Assembly: GCA_012523605.1 (NCBI GenBank)
Contig: JAAYTY010000214.1
Span: forward strand, 1-11,970
Length of the DNA: 11,970 bases
Source: Candidatus Fermentibacterota bacterium
GTDB lineage: Bacteria; Fermentibacterota; Fermentibacteria; Fermentibacterales; Fermentibacteraceae
Reading direction: 5' to 3'
A model generated the notes under the pieces. That model was not told the DNA's origin, did not search any database, and saw only the letters and a list, made by a program, of their open reading frames with translations. The position numbers and the translations under genes are program-made. Below, piece by piece: positions 1-6,677 of the stretch (position 1 is the first letter of the stretch; each line of letters starts with the position of its first letter).

Positions 1-1
1 G

Positions 2-1153
2 CCCTCGATCACTTTGGAGCAGGTAGGCTTCGAGTCCACCGACTTCGTCGAGGAGGAGGCCGGAGCGGAGGAGGAGAACCAGAGACCGAGGAAGCGCCTG
101 GGCGAGTACTTCGTGGCGGACGGCCTGCTCAAGGCGAGCGACGTGCTCAGGGCCCTGGAGGTCCAGGCTTCCTCGAAGGAGTACAGGCGACTCGGCGACG
201 TGCTCGTCGAGATGTCACTCGTCTCGGTCCGGCAGGTCAGAGAAGCGCTCTCCCGCCAGGTGGCGGACATGAGGAGAAGGCTCGAGCGAAGCCCCGCCGA
301 CGCTCTCGGCTGGGTGGAGCTGGGCAACCTGCTCCTCGACGTAAGCGATTTCTACGGAGCCGTCGAGGCCTATCTGAAGGCGGCCGAGATCTACAGGGCG
401 ACAGGCAGGGAGAAGATGGTCTTCGAACTGCTGGAGGGGGTGCTCGACATCTGCCCCGAGTCCCTCGCCGCGGCGAGGGAGCTGGTGAGGATCAGGAGCT
501 CCCTTGGGCCGCAGGGCCAGGCACGGTCCCTCTACCGGCTCGCGGTGGCGTATCTTCTGAACGACAGTCCCCACGAGGCCGTGGCAGCTCTGGAAGCCTC
601 CGTCCAGGCGGATCCCGGCTTCAGCATGGCAACAGCGCTGCTCGAAGGGGTCAGACCCGGTGTCGCGGCCGACATGGAGAATTACGCGGACATCGCTTCC
701 ATCCTTGCCGACATCGACAGGATGTTCGACCAGGACTCGGCCCGCGCGCTTGCCGGACTCGTGAAGGAGTTCCAGGAGGGGGTTCGCGACGCGGTTTCGC
801 CAGATGATCACCAGACGCACTACGACCTGGGCATAGCCTACCGGGAGATGGGACTCCTTCGCGAGGCGATAGCGGAGTTCAACCAGGTTCTGCAGAGTCC
901 TGAGCACAGACTGAGGGCCAGGGAGATGCTCGGGCGCTGCTATCACGACATGGGACGCTACGACGAGGCTGAGGAGCAGTTCCAGAAGGGGCTGAGCATC
1001 GCCGGCAAGGACGGAACCTCTCAGGTCGGCTTCCACCTCAACCTCGCCCGTGTCTACGAGGTCACGGGCAGGAAGCGCCAGGCCGAGGCCGAGAGAAAGG
1101 CCGCCTCCCGGATCGACCCGGTGCTCGCGACCATCCAGGACCACCTGGAATAG
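2..1153 (+). CDS. MshEN-type domain plus TPR-repeat protein (5' partial)
   Basis: The frame is open to the left edge of the window, so the true start lies upstream. A TTG at 14 is possible, but it has no ribosome site and the text around it reads as protein interior. Numbering from that TTG, residues about 8-25 are acidic. Residues about 27-85 resemble the MshEN/GspE N-terminal fold (RLGEYFVADGLL, then RRLGDVLVEMSLVS followed by VREALSRQ), a domain known from type II secretion and pilus ATPases and able to bind c-di-GMP in some members. From about 92 to the end there are helical TPR-like pairs, for example ALGWVELGNLLLDVSDFYGA and the repeats ending near RIDP. Such proteins usually act as cytoplasmic scaffolds. 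It stops 280 bases before pilT, which suggests a pilus or envelope role, but this is inference. The exact partner is unknown. Confidence 0.82.
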   Translation, partial: PSITLEQVGFESTDFVEEEAGAEEENQRPRKRLGEYFVADGLLKASDVLRALEVQASSKEYRRLGDVLVEMSLVSVRQVREALSRQVADMRRRLERSPADALGWVELGNLLLDVSDFYGAVEAYLKAAEIYRATGREKMVFELLEGVLDICPESLAAARELVRIRSSLGPQGQARSLYRLAVAYLLNDSPHEAVAALEASVQADPGFSMATALLEGVRPGVAADMENYADIASILADIDRMFDQDSARALAGLVKEFQEGVRDAVSPDDHQTHYDLGIAYREMGLLREAIAEFNQVLQSPEHRLRAREMLGRCYHDMGRYDEAEEQFQKGLSIAGKDGTSQVGFHLNLARVYEVTGRKRQAEAERKAASRIDPVLATIQDHLE

Positions 1154-1222
1154 AATCCCATCCTGCAACCGAAGGTCTCCATCCTGGCGAGAGCAGGGAT
1201 CCGTCTCCGGGAGCCGACCGGT

Positions 1223-1292
1223 CCGTGATGCCGGATGGCTTCAGGGTTGCCCCGGGACGGCGATTGTAGTAAAACTCATGCCGTGATGCCGG
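1223..1292 (+). repeat. Pair of 12-base direct repeats in the pilT leader
   Basis: CCGTGATGCCGG occurs at 1223-1234 and again at 1281-1292, 58 bases apart, on either side of the candidate promoter. The second copy supplies part of the hairpin stem at 1289-1302. This could be an operator pair or remnant duplication; a chance match in GC-rich DNA cannot be excluded. Confidence 0.4.
1247..1275 (+). promoter_or_regulatory. Candidate sigma-70-type promoter upstream of pilT
   Basis: TTGCCC (1247-1252) and TAAAAC (1270-1275) are separated by exactly 17 bases. Each matches four of six consensus positions of the housekeeping -35 and -10 boxes. The site lies in the only sizeable intergenic stretch and would give a leader of about 150 bases carrying the folded elements described below. 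In GC-rich DNA such matches arise by chance, so this is a weak call. Confidence 0.25.
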
Positions 1293-1344
1293 GGAAGCCC
1301 GGATGCAAAGCATGCGGTTCGGAAGATACGGGTTGTCCCGGAAC
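1277..1344 (+). ncRNA. Candidate structured 5' leader element of pilT
   Basis: Several small stems sit side by side here. CCGGG/CCCGG closes a GAAG loop (1289-1302). ATGC/GCAT closes an AAA loop (1303-1313). CGGG/CCCG closes a TTGT loop (1329-1340) and is flanked by GTTC (1317-1320) and GAAC (1341-1344), which can extend it. CATGC (1277-1281) can pair with GCATG (1310-1314), which competes with the ATGC/GCAT hairpin, so two alternative folds exist. The words GGATGCAAAGC (1301-1311) and CGGGTTGTCC (1329-1338) resemble parts of the GEMM c-di-GMP riboswitch core, but the GGCAAACC element is absent. A structured leader is plausible. A riboswitch identity is not established. Confidence 0.3.
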
Positions 1345-1374
1345 GATGTCCGTGGACTGCGCCAGGAAAGGACG

Positions 1375-1413
1375 TGCCCGACGCGTCGCGCCTCTGCGGC
1401 GGCGCTCCGGGCA
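1375..1413 (+). promoter_or_regulatory. GC-rich stem-loop just upstream of the pilT ribosome site
   Basis: TGCCCG (1375-1380) pairs with CGGGCA (1408-1413), and nested inside GCGCC (1388-1392) pairs with GGCGC (1401-1405) around an 8-base loop. Together this gives 11 GC-rich pairs, ending 7 bases before the AGGAAGG ribosome site at 1421. There is no following T-tract, so it is not a standard intrinsic terminator. It could affect translation initiation or transcript stability. Confidence 0.35.
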
Positions 1414-1433
1414 TGCTACAAGGAAGGTGTGCC

Positions 1434-2513
1434 TTGCCACTCGATGTGAGGGATATCCTTCAGAAGGCCATATCTCAAGGCGCCAGTGACATCCACCTGA
1501 AGGTGGATTCCCCTCCGGTCATAAGGGTGGCCGGGACCATCAGGAAGCTTCAGGAAGAGCCCCTGACCCGGGAGGATACCTTCAGGATAGCATTCGAACT
1601 GATGAGCGAGGAGCACAGGGGGCTGTTCCAGCGCAGGAACGAGGTGGATTTCGCGTTCAGCCTCAGCGGCCTCTCGCGGTTCAGGATGAACATCTTCAGG
1701 TCGAGGGGAGCAGTCCAGCTCTCGATAAGGGTCGTCCCCATGGAGATACCCGACCTCAAGGACCTCAATCTGCCTGCCAAGCTCTCCGATATCGCGATGC
1801 TCAACAAAGGGCTCGTCCTGATAACCGGGCCCACGGGCTCGGGAAAGTCCACGACTCTGGCAGCAATGACCGAGATCATCAACAGGAACCGCAGTGCTCA
1901 CATCGTCACGATAGAAGATCCGATAGAGTTCCTCTTCCAGGACAAGAGCTCCATCATCACACAGCGCGAACTCGGCCAAGACACTCAGTCCATGGCCTCT
2001 GCGCTCAACAACGTCTTCAGGGAGGATCCCGACGTCATCCTGATAGGGGAGATACGCGACAGGGAGACCCTCGAGACGGCGCTGACGGCCAGCGAGACCG
2101 GTCACTTCGTCATGGGTACCCTGCACACTTCGGGCGCCGCCGCAACTGTATGCAGGATCATCGACATGTTCCCCGGCTACCAGCAGCAGCAGATCCGCGC
2201 CCAGCTCTCGGGTGTCCTGCAGGCCGTGATCTCCATGAAACTGCTCTCCAGAGTCGACAGACCGGGTCTCATCCCGGCGGTCGAACTGCTGGTCGTCACT
2301 CCGCTGGTTCGCGACCTCATCCTGGTCAGCGGCCGCGAGGCGGAGCTGCCCGACGCTATGGAGAGAGGCAGGCAGCAGTACGGCATGATAACGCTCGATT
2401 CGGAGCTCGCGAGGCTCTACAAGAAGGGCCTTATCTCCGAGGAGGATGCACTGGCCGCCGCGGCCAACCCGGGGAATCTCGCGCTGAAGATCAGCGGACT
2501 GATGCATGGATAG
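1434..2513 (+). CDS. pilT: Type IV pilus retraction ATPase PilT
   Basis: This is a cytoplasmic hexameric ATPase of the secretion/pilus superfamily that powers pilus retraction and twitching motility. The TTG at 1434 is chosen because AGGAAGG (1421-1427) lies 6 bases upstream and the product then starts PLDVRDILQKAISQGASDIHLK, the usual PilT beginning. A GTG at 1374 and an ATG at 1413 are also in frame. At 359 aa the length is normal for the family. Visible motifs in order are the PAS-like N-terminal domain, Walker A GPTGSGKST, the Asp box IVTIEDPIEF, Walker B DPDVILIGEIRD and the His box GHFVMGTLHT. A PilT-like C-terminal helical region follows, ending ITLDSELARLYKKGLISEEDA. The spacing and C-terminus favour PilT over PilB, though a PilU-type paralogue cannot be excluded. 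It overlaps the next gene by 8 bases. Confidence 0.93.
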   Translation: MPLDVRDILQKAISQGASDIHLKVDSPPVIRVAGTIRKLQEEPLTREDTFRIAFELMSEEHRGLFQRRNEVDFAFSLSGLSRFRMNIFRSRGAVQLSIRVVPMEIPDLKDLNLPAKLSDIAMLNKGLVLITGPTGSGKSTTLAAMTEIINRNRSAHIVTIEDPIEFLFQDKSSIITQRELGQDTQSMASALNNVFREDPDVILIGEIRDRETLETALTASETGHFVMGTLHTSGAAATVCRIIDMFPGYQQQQIRAQLSGVLQAVISMKLLSRVDRPGLIPAVELLVVTPLVRDLILVSGREAELPDAMERGRQQYGMITLDSELARLYKKGLISEEDALAAAANPGNLALKISGLMHG

Positions 2514-3639
2514 GGAGCTAGCGGGGCGTCTGGCGGAAGGGATCGTCCCTCCCTGCTGCATCGTCTCTTCCGACGGCTCCATTATCGCGTTAAACGGCGC
2601 CATGGCCGTTCTCGAACCGGATCTGACCCCGGGCACACGGGCGGGGTCCGCCCGCACTTCCGCTCTCCTCCGCTCTGCCTCGGCGGCCATCGCGCTGTCC
2701 GGCGGTCAGGAGCTGCTCGTTTTCGGCTCGGCCGATGGCCCTCCCGAAACCGGGCTGGCGGAGGAGCTGTCGGCCCTCGCCGACAGCCTCGATGGGATGC
2801 CCTCCGAGCAGAGAGAGGTTCTGCTGGGGCTCGTGCGGGGTTCACACCGCGTCGGCAGGGGCAGGCGGGCCAAGCTCACGCCGACGGGCATCTCCGATAT
2901 CGCCTGGCAGGCCTGGAGAGTGGCCAGGCCGTCCGCTTTGGCCAGGGGCGTATCGCTTCTCTGCCCTGCAGCCGAAGTCAAAGGAAACGTACTGGCCGAC
3001 AGGACGATCCTGCTGTCCTGCGTCACCGACATGCTTCAAGACTCGATATCCTCGTCCCTCCAGGGCGAGCAGGTGATACTTTCGGCCTCCTCTGGAGAAT
3101 GGACCGCATACTTCGAGGTCGCCTGTTCGTGCTCGGGGAAACCATCTTGCGCCGGCCGTGTGAGCGGCGCGGCCAGGGCCATGGGAGGAAGGATGTCCTG
3201 GCGGGCCCGGCCCTCCGGCGGACGGCTTGTGCGCCTGACCCTCTCACCATCCTGGGGCAACAGGTTCTCCGACCTGTCCGGCGTTCCCGCCGCTCTGCCC
3301 GGCTCGGAAGTGCCGGCATCCGAACGCATGTGCCGCCGAAGATACACGCCGGGAAGGCCGTGCTGGGCGGGGGCCGGGCTGGATGCGACCGGCTGCCGGT
3401 CGTGCATGGCCTTCAGGATGGATCAGGCGTTCCTCTCCTCTCTTCCGACCTGCGTGATGCTCGCTTCCAGCGACGAGGCGATGCTCCACCTCGTTCCACG
3501 CTGCCTCGTGACCAGGGCCGGCTATGCCGTCATCCCGGTCCCCGGCGGAAGGGATCTCAGAGCCCTGGCTGTCGAGCTGAGGCCGGATCTCGTGATCATC
3601 GACGACTATCTGACCGATTCCGAGGCGGAAGTCCTCTGA
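2506..3639 (+). CDS. Pseudokinase/receiver protein, N-terminal part (interrupted by in-frame TGA)
   Basis: The ATG at 2506 overlaps the pilT stop, with only a weak ribosome site. Residues 16-35 (CCIVSSDGSIIALNGAM) look like a PAS remnant. Residues about 85-120 (PSEQREVLLGLVRGSHRV) match the second helix of a HisKA domain, but the histidine-bearing first helix has no H-box. Residues 160-246 match a HATPase domain in degraded form: LADRTILLSCVTDMLQD replaces the N-box, and AMGGRMSWRARPSGGRLVRLTLS matches the end of the fold. Four cysteines (276, 286, 297, 300) lie in the linker. A receiver domain begins near 315, with the likely phospho-acceptor D366 in LVIIDDY, but SS replaces the usual acidic pair. 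The frame stops at TGA 3637-3639 in mid-receiver and continues open in the same frame afterwards. It is probably one 666-codon gene broken by a nonsense codon. Confidence 0.72.
   Translation: MDRELAGRLAEGIVPPCCIVSSDGSIIALNGAMAVLEPDLTPGTRAGSARTSALLRSASAAIALSGGQELLVFGSADGPPETGLAEELSALADSLDGMPSEQREVLLGLVRGSHRVGRGRRAKLTPTGISDIAWQAWRVARPSALARGVSLLCPAAEVKGNVLADRTILLSCVTDMLQDSISSSLQGEQVILSASSGEWTAYFEVACSCSGKPSCAGRVSGAARAMGGRMSWRARPSGGRLVRLTLSPSWGNRFSDLSGVPAALPGSEVPASERMCRRRYTPGRPCWAGAGLDATGCRSCMAFRMDQAFLSSLPTCVMLASSDEAMLHLVPRCLVTRAGYAVIPVPGGRDLRALAVELRPDLVIIDDYLTDSEAEVL
3637..3639 (+). other. In-frame TGA that splits a receiver domain
   Basis: The codons upstream encode the first half of a receiver fold, ending SEAEVL. 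The codons downstream, in the same frame, encode its second half (IPVITLS, then VLEKPFDDATL), including the conserved Ser/Thr and Lys. TGA is the functional stop of most other genes here, with ATGA, GTGA or TGATG junctions, so a changed genetic code is not supported. Nonsense mutation, sequencing error or programmed readthrough remain. A short stem, TCGGG (3640-3644) with CCCGA (3658-3662), directly follows the codon. Confidence 0.8.
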
Positions 3640-3678
3640 TCGGGCCTCTGCGACTTTCCCGAGACCAGCGCGATTCCG

Positions 3679-4506
3679 GTGATCACCCTTTCCGAGGTTT
3701 CTTCGGGGAAGGACTGGGTTCTCGAAAAACCGTTCGACGACGCGACTCTCGTTTCGACCGCCAACCTGGCCATCCTCCACGGCAGGGGATTCCGGACGGC
3801 TGAGACATCCCTGAGGCCTGCGGTCCTCTTCTGGGCTTCGAGACCCGGGGTGCTGAGAATGCTCGGCGAGATGCTGCTCGATTTCGGGCTGATGCCGGTT
3901 TCGGCAAGGGGCGCTTTCGACCTCCTGGCGCTGGCGAAGCGTCTGGGCCCCCACCTCCTCGTGATGGAGTCGGAGCTGGGCTCGGGCGATGCGCGCAGCG
4001 TTGCGGCCTTGCTGGGAGACGACCCAGCCCTCGCCGGCCTTCCATTCCTCCTCATGGGCGGCGATCCCGGCTGGCCGAAGAGCCGCTTCTCGATGAGGCT
4101 TCCCCCGGATGCCCCGGCATCCGATGTGGAGATGGCCGTCAGGAATCTCCTCAGGGCCTCGGGGGTCCGCACTCCGCCTCTTCTGGTGATCGAGGACGAT
4201 TCCCTTCTCGGGATTCTCCAGGCGGCCTTCAGCGATCGGTACGGATACAGATGCCCGGTATCCGACTCTCCCGATCCGGCGCTCGTCGCCTCGGTGGACA
4301 CCGTCATCTATCAGGGTGGCTTTCCACCCGCCGGGATCTTCAGGGAGGAGTGGAAGGACACCCAGCTCATCGTCATCGGCGGGCCGCCCTCGGACATCCC
4401 CGCGGAACAGATCGCCGGCCAGGTCAGGATAGAGGCCGCGGGTTTCTCCCTGCCTGCGCTGTGGGAAGCTCTGGACACCGGCAAGTGGACGGATCACGAT
4501 GTTTGA
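3679..4506 (+). CDS. C-terminal part of the interrupted multi-receiver protein
   Basis: This segment is in the same frame as the 2506-3639 gene and completes its first receiver domain; VLEKPF carries the conserved lysine. The GTG at 3679 is inside the receiver strand (PVITLS) and has no ribosome site, so it is unlikely to be a native start. An ATG at 3859 with GGGGTG shortly upstream is a possible restart that would omit receiver 1. Numbering from 3679, residues about 47-160 form a second receiver-like fold (AVLFWASRPGVLRML, then HLLVMESEL) with the phospho-aspartate position changed. Residues about 167-265 form a third (PPLLVIEDDSLLGIL), which keeps the acidic pair but has Q or G where the aspartate should be. 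The second and third receivers are therefore probably not phosphorylated. The end overlaps the next gene by 8 bases. Confidence 0.68.
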   Translation: MITLSEVSSGKDWVLEKPFDDATLVSTANLAILHGRGFRTAETSLRPAVLFWASRPGVLRMLGEMLLDFGLMPVSARGAFDLLALAKRLGPHLLVMESELGSGDARSVAALLGDDPALAGLPFLLMGGDPGWPKSRFSMRLPPDAPASDVEMAVRNLLRASGVRTPPLLVIEDDSLLGILQAAFSDRYGYRCPVSDSPDPALVASVDTVIYQGGFPPAGIFREEWKDTQLIVIGGPPSDIPAEQIAGQVRIEAAGFSLPALWEALDTGKWTDHDV

Positions 4507-5335
4507 CATACCCTTCTGGCTGGCCGCCTTGTTCTTCCTGGGGGCGCTTCTTGCCGCGGAGAGGATGCGGCGGAGGCTGAACGACTGCCGCAGGAGCTTC
4601 GACCTGGTCCGAAAGGAACTCGAGGCTTCGCGTGCGGAGATCGCCGAGGCGGACAGACTGCGCTCCGAGCTACTCTCCCGGATCGGATCGGTCCTCCGCA
4701 GGCCCCTCGACTCCATCAAGACTGTTGCAGAAGAGGTGAGCAGACCCTTCGAATGCCCCGACTGGATGAAGGAACAGCTCCAGATCCTTTCCACCGAGGT
4801 CGAGAACATCAGCAGCTTCATCAACCTGATAGGCGAGATATCCAGCGTGGAGGCTCCGCGCCCCGGAGGGGATCAGGCCAGGGTGGGGGCCGACACCGTG
4901 GATCTGGAGAGCCTTCTCGTTGACGTAGTCCAGTCAGCCTCGGGCAGGCTGGCCGAAAAGGGGGTCTCGCTGGCCGCGGCGATAGATCCCGAGATCACAG
5001 TGCTGGGCGAGGAGCGATACCTCCGGCAGGCCGTCCAATCGCTGGTCGAGGAGGCTGTCAGGCACGCCGGCAGGGGGAGCATCCTGCAGGTGGACCTCAG
5101 CTCCATGGACGGCCATGCGAGGCTGATGCTGGACCACAGAGGTCCCTCCGATGCCGGGGACTCGGGCACCGCTCTGGGCACCGAGCTGGCCAGACAGATA
5201 CTGAGCGCCCATGGAGGAAGGCTCATCGAGGGCTCGCACAAGGGACAGTTCACGGCTTCGCTGCCGGTCCTGGAGAGGGCTCCGGGGCCGGGAGAGGGTG
5301 GTTCGGTTGAATCGGGCGATTTTCAGGAAGTATGA
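4499..5335 (+). CDS. Membrane-anchored histidine-kinase-like pseudokinase
   Basis: The 278-aa product has one N-terminal membrane segment (residues 5-20, PFWLAALFFLGALLAA), then a charged coiled coil (about 22-60). A HisKA-like helix pair follows, in which the H-box reads SRIGSVLRRPLDSIK: the phospho-accepting histidine is replaced by Ser64, and SVL stands for the usual HEL. The HATPase domain (about 135-256) keeps a good G2 box, GTALGTELARQILSAHGG (223-240). Its N-box reads SLVEEAVRHA, with Glu185 where the Mg-binding Asn belongs. Autophosphorylation is therefore not expected, and a scaffold or allosteric nucleotide-sensing role is more likely (inference). It sits directly after another degenerate kinase/receiver gene, so the two may work together. 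The ATG overlaps the previous stop, and the 3' end overlaps the mutase gene. Confidence 0.8.
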   Translation: MFDIPFWLAALFFLGALLAAERMRRRLNDCRRSFDLVRKELEASRAEIAEADRLRSELLSRIGSVLRRPLDSIKTVAEEVSRPFECPDWMKEQLQILSTEVENISSFINLIGEISSVEAPRPGGDQARVGADTVDLESLLVDVVQSASGRLAEKGVSLAAAIDPEITVLGEERYLRQAVQSLVEEAVRHAGRGSILQVDLSSMDGHARLMLDHRGPSDAGDSGTALGTELARQILSAHGGRLIEGSHKGQFTASLPVLERAPGPGEGGSVESGDFQEV

Positions 5336-6677
5336 CATCCGGGGCATCTTCCCCGAGGATCTCGATGCCGACACGGTGAGGAGACTCGGTTGGGCGGCCG
5401 GCCTGCTCTCCGGGGGCGGAAACGGGACGCTGGCGGTCGGGCGCGACTGCAGGCTTTCGGGCGGGCGGATCTTCGAGTGGTTCTCTGGCGGAGCATCCAG
5501 CACGGGATGTCGTGTGCTCGACCTCGGAATCCAGACCACCCCGATGACATACTTCGCAGCTCATCTCCTGGCGCCCGACGCAACGGCCATGATCACGGGA
5601 AGCCACAATCCGCCGGCCTACAACGGATTCAAGCTGATGAAGGGTCTGCACACTCTGTACGACGGCGAGATCCAGGAGATCAGGGACCTTGCGGAATCCG
5701 CACCACCGGAGGAGCATCCTGCCGGCACCGTCGAGAGGGTTTCCGTCGCCGACCGCTATGCCGAGCGGCTCGTCTCGGAGTTCGCCTTCGAGCGTTCCTT
5801 CACCGTGGTGGTGGACGCGGGCAACGGGACGGGCGGGGGAATCGCCTGCAGGCTACTCGAGGCTCTTGGATGCAGGGTCGTCCCCCTCTTCTGCGAGATG
5901 GAAGGCAGCTTCCCCAACCACCATCCCGACCCCACGATCGAGGAGAACCTGGCTGCTTTGAAGCGCGAAGTCGTGGAACGGAGAGCGGACCTGGGCATCG
6001 CGTTCGACGGGGATGCCGACAGGCTTGGACTTGTGGACGACAGGGGCAGGACGGTCTTCGGTGACAGGACGCTCGTGCTTCTTGCGAGATCGCTTCTCGA
6101 GACGTATCCCGGCTCGACGGTTCTTTCGGAGGTGAAGGCCTCTTCGGTCTTCTTCTCGGAAGTAGAGAAGGCGGGCGGCAGGCCGGTCATGTGTCCGACA
6201 GGGCATTCGATCATCAAGGAGGCCATGGCGAGGGAAGGAGCCCTCCTGGCCGGCGAGATGAGCGGCCACATCTTCTTCAGGGACAGATACTACGGGTATG
6301 ACGACGCCCTCTATGCGGCTCTCCGCCTCCTGGAGCTGCTCTCCCGCTCCGGCCGAAGGCTTTCGGATCTGCTCGACACCATTCCACCCATGCACTCGAC
6401 GCCGGAGATCAGGGAGGACTGCTCCGAGGAACACAAGTTCGAGATCGTGGATAGAATCCGCAGGTCGCTTTCCGGAAGATACAGGGTGACCGACATAGAT
6501 GGTGTCAGAGTTGACTTTCCGCACGGCTGGGGTCTCGTCAGGGCTTCGAACACCCAGCCGGTTCTGGTGCTGAGATTCGAGGCTGACGACCCCGGGGAGA
6601 TGCGCAAGTACGAAGCATTGATCCGCTCGGAGATCGAAGACGCGAAAAGGGGGATCGATGTCCAGGGAGCGCATTGA
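5307..6677 (+). CDS. Phosphomannomutase/phosphoglucomutase (alpha-D-phosphohexomutase)
   Basis: This cytoplasmic enzyme interconverts hexose 6-phosphate and 1-phosphate and feeds nucleotide-sugar synthesis for LPS, capsule, exopolysaccharide or glycan decoration. The TTG at 5307 is chosen because GGAGAGGG lies 8 bases upstream and the protein then begins NRAIFRKYDIRGIF, the standard family start. This gives 456 aa, the normal length. An in-frame GTG at 5298 is an alternative. Active-site features are all present: phosphoserine Ser99 in TGSHNPPAYNGFK, the metal loop DGDADRLG (Asp234, 236, 238), the sugar loop GEMSGH (316-321) and the phosphate-binding RASNTQP (412-418). It is most like the ManB/AlgC type; Man versus Glc preference cannot be read from sequence alone. 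It overlaps the upstream gene by 29 bases and the next by 20, so it is firmly within the operon. Confidence 0.94.
   Translation: MNRAIFRKYDIRGIFPEDLDADTVRRLGWAAGLLSGGGNGTLAVGRDCRLSGGRIFEWFSGGASSTGCRVLDLGIQTTPMTYFAAHLLAPDATAMITGSHNPPAYNGFKLMKGLHTLYDGEIQEIRDLAESAPPEEHPAGTVERVSVADRYAERLVSEFAFERSFTVVVDAGNGTGGGIACRLLEALGCRVVPLFCEMEGSFPNHHPDPTIEENLAALKREVVERRADLGIAFDGDADRLGLVDDRGRTVFGDRTLVLLARSLLETYPGSTVLSEVKASSVFFSEVEKAGGRPVMCPTGHSIIKEAMAREGALLAGEMSGHIFFRDRYYGYDDALYAALRLLELLSRSGRRLSDLLDTIPPMHSTPEIREDCSEEHKFEIVDRIRRSLSGRYRVTDIDGVRVDFPHGWGLVRASNTQPVLVLRFEADDPGEMRKYEALIRSEIEDAKRGIDVQGAH

Noticed and set aside
1277..1344. A canonical c-di-GMP class I riboswitch
   Set aside because: The GGCAAACC element and a clear third stem with its receptor are missing. 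Only short words match, so the region is recorded as an unassigned structured leader.
1375..1413. An intrinsic terminator before pilT
   Set aside because: The stem is strong but is followed by GCTACAAGGAAGG, with no T-tract, and the ribosome site is close behind.
1235..1489. A small plus-strand coding frame in the pilT leader
   Set aside because: The 84-residue product is Arg- and Cys-rich with no domain, lacks a good ribosome site and runs into pilT in another frame.
3640..3662. A SECIS-like element for selenocysteine after the TGA
   Set aside because: The stem is only 5 bp, begins immediately after the TGA and has a 13-base loop. Bacterial SECIS hairpins are usually longer with the apical loop further from the codon, and receiver domains have no known selenocysteine.
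2506..4506. Reassigned genetic code in which TGA is sense
   Set aside because: TGA ends at least seven other genes here at expected family lengths with overlapping starts, so it acts as a stop.
3244..4824. A 526-codon open frame on the minus strand opposite the broken signalling gene
   Set aside because: It has no recognisable domain and is rich in Arg, Gly, Glu and Ala, as GC-rich antisense frames usually are. The plus strand shows receiver and kinase motifs over the same bases.
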